A DNA stretch of 64,000 nucleotides, taken from assembly GCA_002778195.1 (NCBI GenBank), contig PCDI01000003.1:3661243-3725242 (forward strand), in the 5' to 3' direction. Shown piece by piece: positions 47,263-58,378 of the stretch. Source of the DNA: Raffaelea ambrosiae. Lineage: Eukaryota > Ascomycota > Sordariomycetes > Ophiostomatales > Ophiostomataceae. A program made the translations under genes and the position numbers. The notes under the pieces were generated by a model that was not told the origin of the DNA, searched no databases, and worked only from the letters and a program-made list of their open reading frames with translations. Positions within the stretch are counted from its first letter, which is position 1. Each line of letters begins with the position of its first letter.

Positions 47263-49219
47263 CGTCTAGGTACGGTCGAAGTGGCTACCCTGCCAGTTCA
47301 GGCCGCCCTTTGTTCAGCGGCCGGACAGGCCTGAGCTAAGCTAAAAGTATACTTCACAAGCTGTTCGCGGTGTCCGGTATCGCCTAATTCGCGCAAAATG
47401 AATGCGCGTGGGGGGTTGTGAATTAATCAGGCTGCATCGAGTCGACAGTAAGGAATGCAGTGAAGCTCAACTGGACATTTGCGCACACTGTATTTTGGCA
47501 GCCGTTAAGGTAAATAGCTTGTGGCTGAACGCTGAAGGAAGCCACAACCGGCGCCAGTGGGAAGCCACACTTCCACTCTTCCTCGACATACTATTGGTCC
47601 AATCTGCCCTTGGGTTAGAATGGTCTCAGCCCTGCACACACGGCTGAAGGACCCCCCTTCTCACTTACTCCACACCCCCGTCAGCTTTGTCTCCGAAGCA
47701 ACGCGCCCGCTAGTCCAGAGCGATCCCGGGTCTCCTCCGATGCCCATATTTCGAGATGCCCGCATGGTGCTCACGCTGCGGTGGCGAGAATGGAATTGCG
47801 GTAAGAATTTCTAATCGCACTTGCGCCAAGATATCTCTACAGATTTTCGACGAGAACAGGCGAGAAGGAGGCTCTGCGCGAACAATTTGATGCCGTAAGC
47901 AGAGTATTATGTACTACCTGTTTTTGGTAGTAGACGCAGGATAAGCGTAGCGAACCAATTGAAAGGATTAAACGCAAGAGGAAACAAGACCGGCAAGAAC
48001 CCAGGATGGTAGCAGAAACGCACGCAAGGGTTGGAGAAAATAAAAAGAGAAAAGCAGAGAGTAGCCCGGACAGGAGCTGTTGCGCATAAAAGAAAATCAG
48101 GGAGGAGGACCAAGGGAGGGACAAAGCTTTTACCGAGCAGGAACGCTGCAGATTCGGCCTCTAGCAGAACTGCCAGGAAGGCAGGCAGTCAGATCAGCTG
48201 TACGAGTACATCTTAAGAGCATTACGAGTAAGCAAGATGGGAAGGTACAAAAGAACAAACAGAAAAGAGCCTCACTGTGCGAGCAAAACATAATTAGGTT
48301 GGGATAACAATGCGGCTTAGCTCCAGTCGATCGTACCTACCTCGCTCACAATTTCCCGTCCTTTTGCTTGGTCCCGCTTTCCCCTTTTGCTGAGTTTCTA
48401 GCACGGTCTTCTGTCCTGTCTTGTGCCTCTTTCGTCAAGACGACAGGAGCGACCTGCTCGAAAGCAAAGTCGCGAGCAAAGCAGCGTGTAACTAAGAATT
48501 TTTGCCTGCGGTTTTGTAGCACATACGAAGGACTTCAGAGACGTCTTCGGCAATCGTAGACCGCCGGCAGGGAAGCCACGACACTGTACAAACCAGCTAG
48601 GAAGGACCGGTTTTTTACACCCAACGCCCGCCCGTTTGTGCCTTCCTTGTCAAGGGATTCCGAACTCTGTTCGACTATGTTATTATTTTTGTTTCTGTGT
48701 CTTCCCCACTGCCGCAAGCCGAGCCCAAACCACGCTACTGGCTCCTGCTGTTGTTTCTGGCTTTCTGTTCCCACCTACTTTGCAGAGAGCAGCAACTCTC
48801 TCGCTCGCCTCTACTCTCGGCCCTTCTTCATTTCTCTCGACTTTCCCTCGACTTTACGACTCTCGTTCGACACCGACTCCCAGCCGCCCACAAACGACAA
48901 CTCCACGCCGCCAGCACGCCCAGGACAGCCAGAACGCCCCCTACACGTTTGCACAATGGTAGAATAAACTGCGGCCCTTTTTTTCTCTTCCCTCTCCCTT
49001 TCGCGCCTCTGCTTTCGTGCGTTCGCAGAATCGCCCGGCATTCCGCCAGAATCCAATCCCCTGGCCTCCTCATTCTCCCTCCTTTTCGCTCTTTTCGCTC
49101 TTTTCGCTCGTTTCGCTCGTTTCGCTCGTTTCGCTCCCTTCTTTTCTCTGTCTTTTCTCTCCCCTCTCCTTGCGCCCTCTGTTTCCATATCTGTTTCTTT
49201 CCGCCCTCTTCTCCCCGCC
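47263..49219. other. Divergent intergenic region of MED16 and the sirtuin
   Basis: Nearly 2 kb. From about 48640 to 49219 the strand is strongly CT-rich, typical of a fungal promoter plus leader, and includes the TTTCGCTC array at 49083-49137. No gene seen in 47263-48600. Confidence 0.5.
49083..49137. repeat. 9-bp TTTTCGCTC-type repeat in the sirtuin leader
   Basis: About six units: three TTTTCGCTC units, then TTTCGCTCG units. It lies about 80-140 bases upstream of the sirtuin start codon, probably within the transcribed leader. Confidence 0.9.
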
Positions 49220-51391
49220 ATGGAAGAGCCCATAGCCAAGACGGCGCCTTCGTCGCCGCCCTCCTCACCCCTTTCGATACTCTCACGGTCGCCCACGCCA
49301 CCTCCTTCGCTGCCCACTCTCGACCCGTCAAAACGATATCCCTCGCCCAGCGCCACGTCGGGCAGTGCCTCGCCACGCAAACTGCCCGATTCCGACGCGT
49401 CAGAAGACCGCGGCCGTGGTGATGGTCCACCGCCTGCAAAGAGAAGGCGAGTTCAACCACGGCCTCGTATGACGCGTCATGTCGACCTCGAAAACCCAGC
49501 TCCGGACGCCGAGGAAGAACTAAGCCACCTGCTGCGCGCTCTGCAGAAGAAGAAGAAGATTGTCGTCATTGCCGGGGCTGGCATCTCCGTATCTGCTGGA
49601 AGTAAGTAGTGTAGTATGCAGCATGGCAAACCAAGAAAAAAAACTCTCCTAACCCCTACTCTTTTTTTTTTGTTTGCTGCAGTTCCCGACTTTCGCTCTT
49701 CGACTGGTCTGTTCACAACTCTGCGAGGCCAGCACGGTCTGCGCGGCTCTGGAAAGCATCTCTTCGACGCCTCTGTCTACAAGCACGACTCCTCGACCTC
49801 GTCCTTCCACTCCATGGTGCGCGAATTGGCACAAATGACCCAGCTCGCTAAACCGACCCCTTTCCATCACATGCTCGCCTCCATCGCCCACGAAGGTCGT
49901 CTCATGCGCCTGTACTCTCAGAATGTTGACTGCATCGACACCAAGATGGAGCCACTGGCCACCAACGTACCTCTCAACATCAAGGGTCCTTGGCCGTCCA
50001 CTGTCCAACTGCACGGCGGCCTCGCCAAGATGGTCTGCTCCAAATGCGGCCAACTGGAGGATTTTGACGGCTCTCTGTTTGACGGTCCCGAGCCGCCACC
50101 ATGCAAGCAGTGTGCGGAGCTGGATCAGGTGCGCACAAGCGTCGCCGGCAAGCGCAGCCACGGGATTGGCCGCCTGCGGCCCCGAATTGTCTTGTACAAC
50201 GAGTACAACCCGGACGAAGAAGCCATTGGCAATGTGTCCAAAGCCGACCTCCGCCGCGGTGCGGACGCTGTGATTGTGGTCGGAACGAGCCTGAAGATCC
50301 CCGGTGTGCGACGCCTCGTGAAGGAACTGTGCCAGGTTGCCCGAAGTCGCCGTGATGGCTTCACCGCCTGGATCAATGTCGACTCTGAGCCTCAGGGTGC
50401 CGAATTCAAGGACTGCTGGGATCTTGTTGTGCGCGGCAGCAGCGATGATGTTGCCACGTTGACAGGTCTTCCTCATTGGGACGAGCCGGACATTGGTAGC
50501 CCCAGTTCCTGGAAAGTCACTGGTGAGGAGACGCACGCGCATGAAAAGCTCGAGGTTGTGCTGGAAGAAAAGCTGCTGTCGACTCCAGTGCCTGCCAGCA
50601 GAATGTCTCCAGCCTTCACGACTCCAAGCATCAAGGTGGAGGAGGGCGAGTCGAAGGCAAAGGCGAAGGCGAAGGTCTCCAAGCCAAATCCGCCAATCAC
50701 GCTTTCTTCTCTCATCAAGTCCAAGAATGCGCAGAAAGCTTCACTCCAATCATCATCCCCAATGGCAGCCATTCCTACACCTATCCAGAGTCCGATGCCC
50801 CAGAGAAAGCGATTACCAGACAAGCCTACTTCTGGTGCGCGGCAGGGCACGTTGCCATTCCAGCACGTCAAGAAATTCGACAACCAAGCTGTCGTCGCCT
50901 CCGAAGGCAAGAGAGAGCCCGTCAAGCCCAAAGAGCAGCTCGAAACCCCGGCGACGAAGTCACGCGTCGCTCTACCAATGGGGAAACCGAAGATCAAGGC
51001 AGAGAAGCCGCGCAAGCCGCGTCAACCAAAGGCGAAGAAAGAAACGAAAGCTCCCGCAAAGAGCCTGGCGCTCAGCTTCCGGTCAACCAAGCACATTCCG
51101 AATACAGCTGCAACCGGCAAGGGGTCACCAAAGGCCGATCCAATGCTTTCGTCAGACATGCCTCGCCGCTCTTCAACCGCGGTCGTGAAGAGGCCACAGT
51201 CACCATGTGCCGAATTTGTGAAGCTACCGAGTTTACGCGAGCCCTACAACACCGTTGCTGGCAAGGAGAAGAGCAGTGGAAACCGTGGTTTCTGCACTCC
51301 ACCCCCGGGCTCGCCAGAACAGGCAGCAAGGGAATTGGCGACCATCTCGCCCGAGTCAAAGCCCCGCGGTATGGCCGCACTCATAGATTGA
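49220..51391 (+). CDS. Sirtuin NAD-dependent deacetylase, Hst3/Hst4 class
   Basis: Two exons, 49220-49601 and 49683-51391; 2091 nt, 696 residues. The sirtuin core spans about residues 100-400: GAGISVSAGIPDFRSSTG (NAD binding), SQNVDCID, catalytic His in VQLHGGLAKM, a zinc site made by CSKCGQ and CKQCAEL, and VIVVGTSLKIPGVRRLV. The sequence RPRIVLYNEYNPDEEAIG and the long acidic-basic flanks fit the Hst3/Hst4 class, which in yeasts deacetylates histone H3 Lys56. The N-terminus is Ser/Pro-rich with a KRRR patch (possible nuclear signal); the C-terminal 290 residues are Lys/Pro/Ser-rich and disordered with several basic clusters. Confidence 0.92.
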
Positions 51392-52305
51392 GGGCCTGCC
51401 TGGAGAGGGCTGAGACCGTTCTGATATCTACATATTCGTGTTGTGTACATCTCTTACTACATGGCACCGTACATAATTATTTCTGCTTTGTTGGTATCGT
51501 GGCTCTGTATCCCGAGGAAGGTGTGCTGTCTTTATTGATATCTACGTAGTATTGTATAGTTATGATACCCCCGGCAAGGCAGGAGCCAAAAGGCATCCGC
51601 ACTGGGATGAAGTGTTGGAGCACGGACAAGTGTATATCGTATTTGTGTGTTCTGCAATGAAAGTTTGCATCATGAAGCTGTATTGGGGTTTGTGACGTGG
51701 AATGATGTTTAGGGTTTCTTCGGTGTATAGTGTGCATGGGGCCGTCTATTCTTGTTATTTCATGTCTACGTCGAAGAAACAATGACGGGAACCGACAACA
51801 GGAACGGTTGATGTCATTGACGTCGGTTGCAAGCACTGAATGCCATGTTGACAGCAAAGAAGGCATGGGTACCATGCTTCACGTCACTCGGAAGGAAATT
51901 AGAGGTCCGATAATATTATCGGGACAGATCCATAATATTACAGGAATGAGGACTTTGCTCAATTGCATTCTTAGGTGAGGCCAATCGGAGTTGCCCTGTC
52001 TGCGTGTTCCGAGCCCACGTGATCGATGCTGTTGAGCCGGGCAACTATCATGTTAGCGGACTTCGTGTCATTTGGCCTCTTGGGCGGAGTCCCTTCGTTG
52101 GGAACAGGCATTTCCATTATTCCTCCCGCCGGGCTATTCTCGGCTGTATGTTTGTTCTGTTCTGTTCTGTTCTATTTTTCTCGAGATCTAATTTTCTCGA
52201 GCTTTCTCCCTCGTAATTCGACTGCTTTCTTTCGTCTGCGATTTACCGGTTGGTTCTTTGTCTTGTGTGTCTGGTTTTTTTTTTTTTTGGCTTGCTTGCT
52301 TCACG
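51392..52305. promoter_or_regulatory. Upstream region of the DUF3605 gene
   Basis: Contains the sirtuin 3' region, a 16-bp GATA palindrome at 51907-51922, a CACGTGA at 52016-52022, three TTCTG units near 52152-52170 and two CTCGAG hexamers 17 bases apart near 52180-52201. The final 50 bases are T-rich leader. No gene seen. Confidence 0.45.
51907..51922. promoter_or_regulatory. Perfect 16-bp palindrome with back-to-back GATA sites
   Basis: CCGATAATATTATCGG is identical on both strands and places a GATAA core on each strand, head to head. GATA factors of filamentous fungi (AreA/NIT2 type) favour closely paired sites. It lies 384 bases before the DUF3605 start codon. Binding is an inference. 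Confidence 0.35.
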
Positions 52306-53131
52306 ATGAGCAGCACAAAGCCTGCGCCGTCGACAGAGTCGACAGCAGGCAAAGCGTCTCCGCCGTCGGGTCTCCCGTACTGGCAGGCCAATGTTCCCGT
52401 CGAGGAGCGCACGGCCGAGTGCCCAGACTTCTTGCGCAACGTCTCAGCTCGTGACCGCTCCATCATCGAGATGCCCAACGACCAGTACCACGTCGTGTCC
52501 TGGCCCGAAGTGCAGGCCACCATTGCGGCCAACAAGCTCGACTCGTTTCAGCGCTCGCCCGTCGAGCTGCGCCGGTACCTGGCCTACGGGTGGGAGCTGA
52601 AGCAGGAATACGGCAGCGCGGTCAACTTTGTCTTGCGGGAGCGGCTGCACTGGTCCGAGGATGAGGTGAAGACCACCCCCGATCCGAACAACAACAACTC
52701 CAGTGATCCGTTTGCGGATCCCACGGCCTACAAAATCCTCTGCAACGACTGGCCGTACGGGATCGACGAGCGGATCGTGCACCTGGTGGTATGGACCAAG
52801 TTTGCGCTGGGCGAGGACCCGGCGACGGGGGACCTGACGGAGGCTGGACGGGCGGCCATTGAGGCATTCATGGAAGACAAGTTTGGAGAGCTTCCACGAG
52901 ATCGGGTAAGTCTACGGACCTGGAGAACGGGGAGTGCCTGGACGAGCTGTGGGGGGGGGTATGTGCTAACAAAGTCAGTACATATGGTTCAAGAACTGGG
53001 CCAGGCTCAAGTCGGTCAGGGCCGTAGAACACTTCCACGTGATGGTGTTCGATGCACCGGCCGGTTTCATTGACAAGGTGACCAACGGGGATGTGCCGTT
53101 GAGCAAGCGACTGGCTGAGAGCAAGCAGTGA
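52306..53131 (+). CDS. DUF3605 family protein (N-acetylglucosamine-induced protein 1-like)
   Basis: Two exons, 52306-52905 and 52979-53131; 753 nt, 250 residues. Recognised by PYWQANVPVEERTAECPDFL, FQRSPVELRRYLAYGWELKQ, LREEL-like LRERLHW, the LCNDWPYGIDERIVHLVVW segment, and FKNWARLKSVRAVEHFHVM, DAPAGFIDKVTNGD at the end. These features define a fungal family annotated as DUF3605 or GlcNAc-induced protein 1. The biochemical role is unknown. No signal peptide or membrane helix. An Asn-rich insert (about residues 126-136) separates two conserved blocks. The start ATG follows a poly-T leader (TTCACGATGAGC). Confidence 0.82.
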
Positions 53132-53458
53132 AGAGACGGGATGGGACATGTCTGGTCTGGTCAAAGATCTCTCAGTGTTCGAAATGGGCATATTAGGTGA
53201 GAACGGTTAGCAATGATTCGAGGTTCATGGCGGTCCAATAATTTGGTTCGTTTCTCATGCATGTGGTTGGCATATAAGCATTGTTGCAGATGCATCTTCT
53301 TGTTATTTGAGCAACAGGAGTGGACGGCATTCATAAAAAGCAAATAAACACATAGAAGCCTGGTATCATAATGTGTGGCTAGTTGCTCAAATTTTCACGA
53401 CGACGAAAGGATTCCAGAACGATATGGCTGGCTGCCTCCCTCCCCGAGCCCTTCTCTC
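53132..53458. other. Convergent 3' intergenic region
   Basis: Short spacer between the DUF3605 and FolB genes; AT-rich around 53240-53350, presumably both 3' untranslated regions. No gene seen. Confidence 0.5.
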
Positions 53459-54425
53459 TCAATCCAGGTCGCTCGCGCTCATACGCACCTCCACCACCGG
53501 TGCATCAGCAAACGGCACAGCAATTGGTTTTTCCAGTGTGACACGGACTTGCCAATCGCGGTCGGGGTGGGATTGAGGCGGGAAGTCGCTCAGGATCGTC
53601 TTGGCCACATGGGTACCCAGCGCCTCGAGCGTCTCAAACGAGCTTGTCTCGAGAATCTATAAATCGTCAGTCAAAAAAGGCAATATTGTTGGGCATGTAT
53701 TCTGGGGACTAGCATCCCGTACTCACCTTGACAACCGTGGCTTCCAACTTCCAGTAGGAATCCTCCTGCCACTGCACCAAGTCGATCGCCACATTGGCCA
53801 CCACGGCCTGCTTGGCCTGCCGCTCGTGGGGGTGTACTCCGATCAGGGTCGGCACACGAAGGCCGTGCAGCTGCAGTGTCTCGGCCATGGAAAGACCGTT
53901 GTGCCCATTGTAGACGCACAGTGCCGTCAGGGACACACCGTCACCCACAAGGGACGCCTTGGGCAGGTGCACGGTCACGGACAGGGAGCGCACATAGGTA
54001 GTGCTGAGAAGTGGCGGACCCGGTGCCGTTGCACCTGCATGGGCTTCCGAGCCGTCGATTGCCAAGCCCGTGAGGTCCTGCCAGATGCCTTCCAGGACGG
54101 CCCGAAGACTGCCGCTGACGGGAGAGTTCGTCCTGGGGTTTCTCTCTCCTGCCCACTGGCTCAAACTGGCCAGGATGGTCTTGCTCAGCGAGCCATAGTG
54201 GACGGTGTCGGCGGCCACACGGTCGCTGGCCGAAGCCTCAGCAAAAGACCTGACCAGGGCGACTTCGGCGGAAACCAATATGGGCTGCGAGCGGCCTGGC
54301 CGGCCCCAGGCATCATGGGCCGCAGCTGGTCCAAGCGTGGATTGGAGGTTGTGGACACGGATGACGGCGACTGGCTCGCCGGCTGCCACGCGAGCTTCCC
54401 AGGCCGTGATGAAGGAGAGGGACAT
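53459..54425 (-). CDS. Dihydroneopterin aldolase-like protein with two FolB domains
   Basis: Two exons, 54425-53727 and 53656-53459; 897 nt, 298 residues. The first FolB-type domain covers about residues 20-180 (VIRVHNLQSTLG, QPILVSAEVALV, LPKASLVGDGVSL). The second covers about 190-298 and has the aldolase signature LHGLRVPTLIGVHPHERQAK with the catalytic Glu, and VTLEKPIAVPFADAP with the conserved Lys. In the first domain the HPHER-equivalent stretch reads HDAWGRPGRSQ, so it probably lacks activity. The family converts dihydroneopterin to hydroxymethyl-dihydropterin in folate synthesis. Ascomycete FOL1 is normally fused to HPPK and DHPS; here no such domains follow. It may be a paralogue of FOL1 or a split enzyme. 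Confidence 0.85.
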
Positions 54426-55219
54426 TTCTCGCTGAAATTGGATTGGGTATTGTTTATGCAAATGCGTGGAAGGTAGAAGGAACAAAAACAAAAAAAGAGG
54501 GGCAGAGGCCAGCCAGATACTTGCTGCAAGCCCGGGGTGGAGGGGGGGGGAATTGTCCCCACACTGTCGTTGGTAAGTCTTGTAGTACAGAGGTTTTGTA
54601 CTGACTTTCGCTTTTGAATCGCGGTAAGAAGGTAGCGTGGAAACCCAGCGAGGCTGTCATCTTGGCCTGAAATCGGAAATTGTTAATAGTTTCTCCACTT
54701 AAGAAGGCAAGGCTCTCGCCCCATCCTGTTCTTGTCTAGTACAGTGAACGGTCTACTTTTCGTCCATACACGTTATTGCAGATGCTGAAAGAATAGACGC
54801 TTCTCTGAAATTTTTATTTGTGAGAGAACTATGGTGTGTACTGACAGTCCAGACTCGGTTGACCAACGCTTGGCCCATCAGCAGGTGCCAGTATGCTTAG
54901 TTGCCTCGGCCAAAACATCTGCAAAAACAGCTGGAACGACGCACATAGTACTTGAAAAAAAAAACAAGGGAAGCAAAGCAATAATATCAGAAGATTCCCG
55001 GCTGGCCTAGCCAATTTGGCAATGTGAACAACTGGGACGAGCCTCTCTGTTTCAGATACATAGCGCAAGGCGACACATGTTTATGCATGATTACAACGCG
55101 AAGTATCGGGTTGTTCGCCGTTGTCTCTTTCGGCTCGTGTCCTGGGATCTCCGTGGATTTTCATTTAGATCGACATGCTGCTTGTTGGGACGACTCACCT
55201 TGAGCTCCATTGAGCAGAG

Positions 55220-55225
55220 CCCCGC
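55220..55225 (-). promoter_or_regulatory. CreA-type GCGGGG hexamer upstream of GH7 gene
   Basis: Matches the SYGGRG consensus of the carbon catabolite repressor CreA/CRE1, about 510 bases before the cellobiohydrolase start. Such hexamers are common by chance; the support is the type of target gene. Confidence 0.25.
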
Positions 55226-55520
55226 CTGGTGATGTAAATTGCACATCCCGAAAAGGAAGGAGAGGCTGTCACCGTGCCTTCTTTATTCGGACGCACTTTC
55301 TAGAGACATCCCATCCCATTTACATCATACATCCTGGCAGCTTGCGAGCACACGATGAACGAATTTGGAGAAGTCAAAGAGCTTCCGGTGCTTTCTTGGG
55401 CGCGTCGGGGAGCACCACCCTTGTTGACAGACTTTGTAAGCCGCACTTGGTACAATGCGTTGGTGGACAGAGCAACGACAAAGAGGGCCAAACATGACAC
55501 GCCTCTGGAGTATTAAAGTC

Positions 55521-55526
55521 GTGGGG
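55521..55526 (+). promoter_or_regulatory. CreA-type GTGGGG hexamer upstream of GH7 gene
   Basis: A second SYGGRG match, about 210 bases before the start codon and just after the TATTAAA element. Binding is inferred only. Confidence 0.25.
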
Positions 55527-55732
55527 GCTGTCTCCCAGTTCTGGTGAAGTTGCTAGCCAGCCATTCTCTCTCTCCCGTCTTTCACTCATTCATTTTGTGC
55601 TTTGTGGTCCTTGGTCATTACATATTGTCTTGCTCTTGCGTGGTCTGCCTATTTGCACATCGGCTTCTTTCTCTTTCATCCTCCACAATAACCTTGATAT
55701 CCCCTGTTTCTGTGTGTCTGAGTTCTTCCAAC

Positions 55733-57248
55733 ATGCGCTCTCTTCTTGCCGCAGTCTCTTTTGCTGCAACGGTGCTCGGCCAGCAGCCCGGCACCCAGAC
55801 GGCCGAGAAGCACCCGGCCATGCCCATCCAGTCGTGCACCGCGCCGGGTGCCTGCACCACCGAGTCCACCGAAGTCGTGCTCGACGCCAACTGGCGCTGG
55901 ACACACGTCACCAGCGGATACGCCAACTGCTACGACGGCAGCACGTGGAACACGACGGCCTGCCCGGACGGCAAGACCTGCGCGGCCAACTGCGCCATCG
56001 ACGGCGCCGACTACGCCAAGACGTACGGCATCAGCAGCCCGTCGGATGGCGCGCTCAAGCTCCAGTTTGTGACCAAGAACGCCGACGGCCAGAATGTGGG
56101 CTCGCGGGTCTACCTCATGGCCAGCGAGGACAAGTACCGCATGTTCAACCTGCTGAACCGCGAGTTTACGTTTGACGTCGATGTCAGCCAGCTGCCGTGC
56201 GGGCTCAACGGCGCCGTCTACTTTAGCGAGATGCTCGAGGATGGCGGGCTGGCCAAGTACAGCGGCAACAAGGCGGGCGCCAAGTACGGCACGGGCTACT
56301 GCGACAGCCAGTGCCCGCGGGACATCAAGTTTATCAACGGCGAGGCCAACGTCGAGGGCTGGGCCGCGGGTGGACCGGATGACCCGAACGTTGGAGTGGG
56401 CCAGTACGGCGCCTGCTGTGCCGAGATGGACATCTGGGAGGCCAATCTGGACGCCGCGGCCTACACGCCGCATCCGTGCAAGGTGTCGGAGCCGACGCGG
56501 TGCGAGTCGGAGACGGACTGCGCCGTCGGCGATGCCAATCGGCACTCGGGCCTGTGCGATCCGGACGGCTGCGATTTCAATGCCTTCCGCATGGGCAACA
56601 CGGACTTTTACGGCACGGCCAAGACGGTCGACACCAGCAAGCCGTTTACGATCGTGACACAGTTTGTGACCAAGGACGGCACCGACACGGGCCCGCTGGA
56701 CCGCATCCACCGGTTCTATGTGCAGGGCGGCAAGGTCATCGAGAACGCGGCCGCCGCCGTCACCGGCGTCGACCCGATCAACTACATCACAGACGACTTC
56801 TGCCACCAGCAGAAGTCGGCGTTTGGCGACAACAACTACTTTGCCACCGTGGGCGGCCTGACCGGCATGGGCAAGTCGCTGCAGAACATGGTCCTGGTGC
56901 TGAGCATCTGGGATGACCAGTATGTTTTGACTCTTTGTGTAGCTTGTTTAGCACACTTCCGTATACTCTACTAACCACCACCACTACCCACTACCCAGTG
57001 CCGTCTCGATGAACTGGCTGGACAGCCACTTCCCCACCGATGCCGAGACGACCAAGCCCGGCGTTGCCCGCGGGCGCTGCGACCCGGCTGCCGGCGAGCC
57101 CAAGACGGTCGAGAGCGCACACCCGGATGCCTCTGTCGTCTACTCCAATATCAAGGTGAGTTGTCTGCTCTCATATTAACCTATCGTGGAAGTCCGCTGC
57201 TAACATGTCAAGATTGGCGCCATCAACTCGACCTTCACGGCCCAGTAG
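55733..57248 (+). CDS. GH7 cellobiohydrolase, catalytic domain only
   Basis: Three exons, 55733-56919, 56999-57155, 57213-57248; 1380 nt, 459 residues. Signal peptide MRSLLAAVSFAATVLG ends before QQPGTQTAEKHP, as in Cel7 enzymes. Catalytic signature EMDIWEAN with nucleophile E231, D233 and acid/base E236. Other family blocks: LDANWRWTH, YFSEMLEDGGL, GYCDSQCPRD, and WDDHAVSMNWLDS across the first splice junction. Cys are numerous, as expected for the disulphide-rich fold. Tunnel-loop segments resemble cellobiohydrolase rather than endoglucanase. The protein ends INSTFTAQ without a linker or carbohydrate-binding module. Known role: processive hydrolysis of crystalline cellulose, releasing cellobiose outside the cell. 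An isolated plant-biomass gene among housekeeping neighbours. Confidence 0.96.
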
Positions 57249-57565
57249 AGATGGGATGTGTATAAGAAACGGCATTGGTGAAAGGCCGATGATTAATGGT
57301 GCATTCCAAAAGGCTGCATAATTCTTCACTCGTTAATAATTCATGTCCTGCACATGACTTTTGTTCCATATATATATATAATACACGCATTCCGGTGCAG
57401 CTTTCGCAAGTGACACATAACACTTGTCTCCTGCATCACGTCATGATCAAGGGAAATGTCTGCCCGATGGCGGCTAGGCCGGTCGTCTGACGCTCCGGGC
57501 CTCTTTCAGGCAAGTCCAAGAGGCTCGTCCTTTGTCCCGACTTCCCAGCAGTCCCATCGCCCCGC
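57249..57565. other. Convergent 3' intergenic region
   Basis: Spacer between GH7 and Tma17-like gene ends, with a TA run near 57370-57382. No gene seen. Confidence 0.5.
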
Positions 57566-58378
57566 TCAGAGATGCATCCCTTCTTCGTCGTCGTCGTCGC
57601 CATCATCGTCTGCGGCGTGTCCATTTGTCTGCCCGTTGCTCCCTTCGTGATCCATTCGTAACCGCTCCTCCAGAGCACGTCGGAGCTGTTCGTCAGACAA
57701 GCTGCCTCCTGTCGCACTACTGCCAGTGCCTGCACTTGCACCTGCTCCCCCAAACGGCCGCGACCCTGGCGGATCCATCTGCAGCTCCCCGTTTCGGATT
57801 GTGCCTGTCTGGAAGGTCCCGTCCGACCACGGGTCTCCTCCTGATGGTCTTGAGCTTGTTCCATTGGTCGTTGGCAGTGCTTCCCCTGCTGATGCTGGTG
57901 CTGGTGCGGCTCCTGGTGTGTCTGCTTCTTCTGTGGTCCCGTTGGTTCTTGACATCTGCGCCATTGCCAGAGCTGCTGCTCCCCTTGCTGCCCTTCCTGC
58001 CGGCCGTTCCCGTTCTCCGATCTCGTTCTCTTCTTGCTCAACCTCCTCCTTGCTCTGGAACTCGGCCCAGCTGCAGCCGCGCCTCTCCACCTCGACGCGC
58101 ACCAGGCGGATCTGCTCCAGTTTGCGCCCGATCACAGCCTCGTTCTCGCGGATGGCATCGATACAGTCCTGGTCAGGTCGGGGTTCGGAAGGAGTGCCAT
58201 CGGATCCCAACACTGCTGCGGTGCCCTGCGCATACGGCAACAGCTGCTCGTTTGAGTAGTCGAGGTGGGCAATGTCGTTGCGGATTTCGAGGACTTTGAG
58301 GTGCAGGCTGGACAGGGAAAGGTCCTGGATGGCCTCGGCGAAGCGAGCCGGTGTGATAGGGAGGGCGTCGGAGGACAT
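57566..58378 (-). CDS. Tma17/Adc17-like protein (proteasome assembly chaperone family, tentative)
   Basis: Single exon, 270 residues. The conserved part is the first 115 residues: ITPARFAEAIQDLSLSSLHL, then KVLEIRNDIAHLDYSNEQL, an acidic/variable loop, and IDAIRENEAVIGRKLEQIRL followed by VEVERRG. This helix-loop-helix layout with an I-x-H-L-x-x-S-N motif and a later R-E-N-E-x-V motif resembles yeast Tma17, also called Adc17, which aids 26S proteasome base assembly under stress. From about residue 130 the protein is Ala/Gly/Ser/Thr-rich and disordered, ending in a run of Asp/Glu (DDDGDDDDEEGMHL). Assignment is by motif pattern only. Divergent from PCP1. Confidence 0.55.
   Translation of the reverse strand: MSSDALPITPARFAEAIQDLSLSSLHLKVLEIRNDIAHLDYSNEQLLPYAQGTAAVLGSDGTPSEPRPDQDCIDAIRENEAVIGRKLEQIRLVRVEVERRGCSWAEFQSKEEVEQEENEIGERERPAGRAARGAAALAMAQMSRTNGTTEEADTPGAAPAPASAGEALPTTNGTSSRPSGGDPWSDGTFQTGTIRNGELQMDPPGSRPFGGAGASAGTGSSATGGSLSDEQLRRALEERLRMDHEGSNGQTNGHAADDDGDDDDEEGMHL

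Larger units (their letters stand above)
54426..55732. other. Divergent intergenic region of the FolB and GH7 genes
   Basis: 1.3 kb without a supported gene. Towards the cellobiohydrolase it contains two CreA-type hexamers and a TATTAAA at about 55510-55517, followed by a CT-rich leader from about 55550. Confidence 0.5.

Noticed and set aside
55676..56806. 376-codon open frame antisense to the GH7 gene
   Set aside because: Shadow of a codon-biased gene; no recognisable domains.
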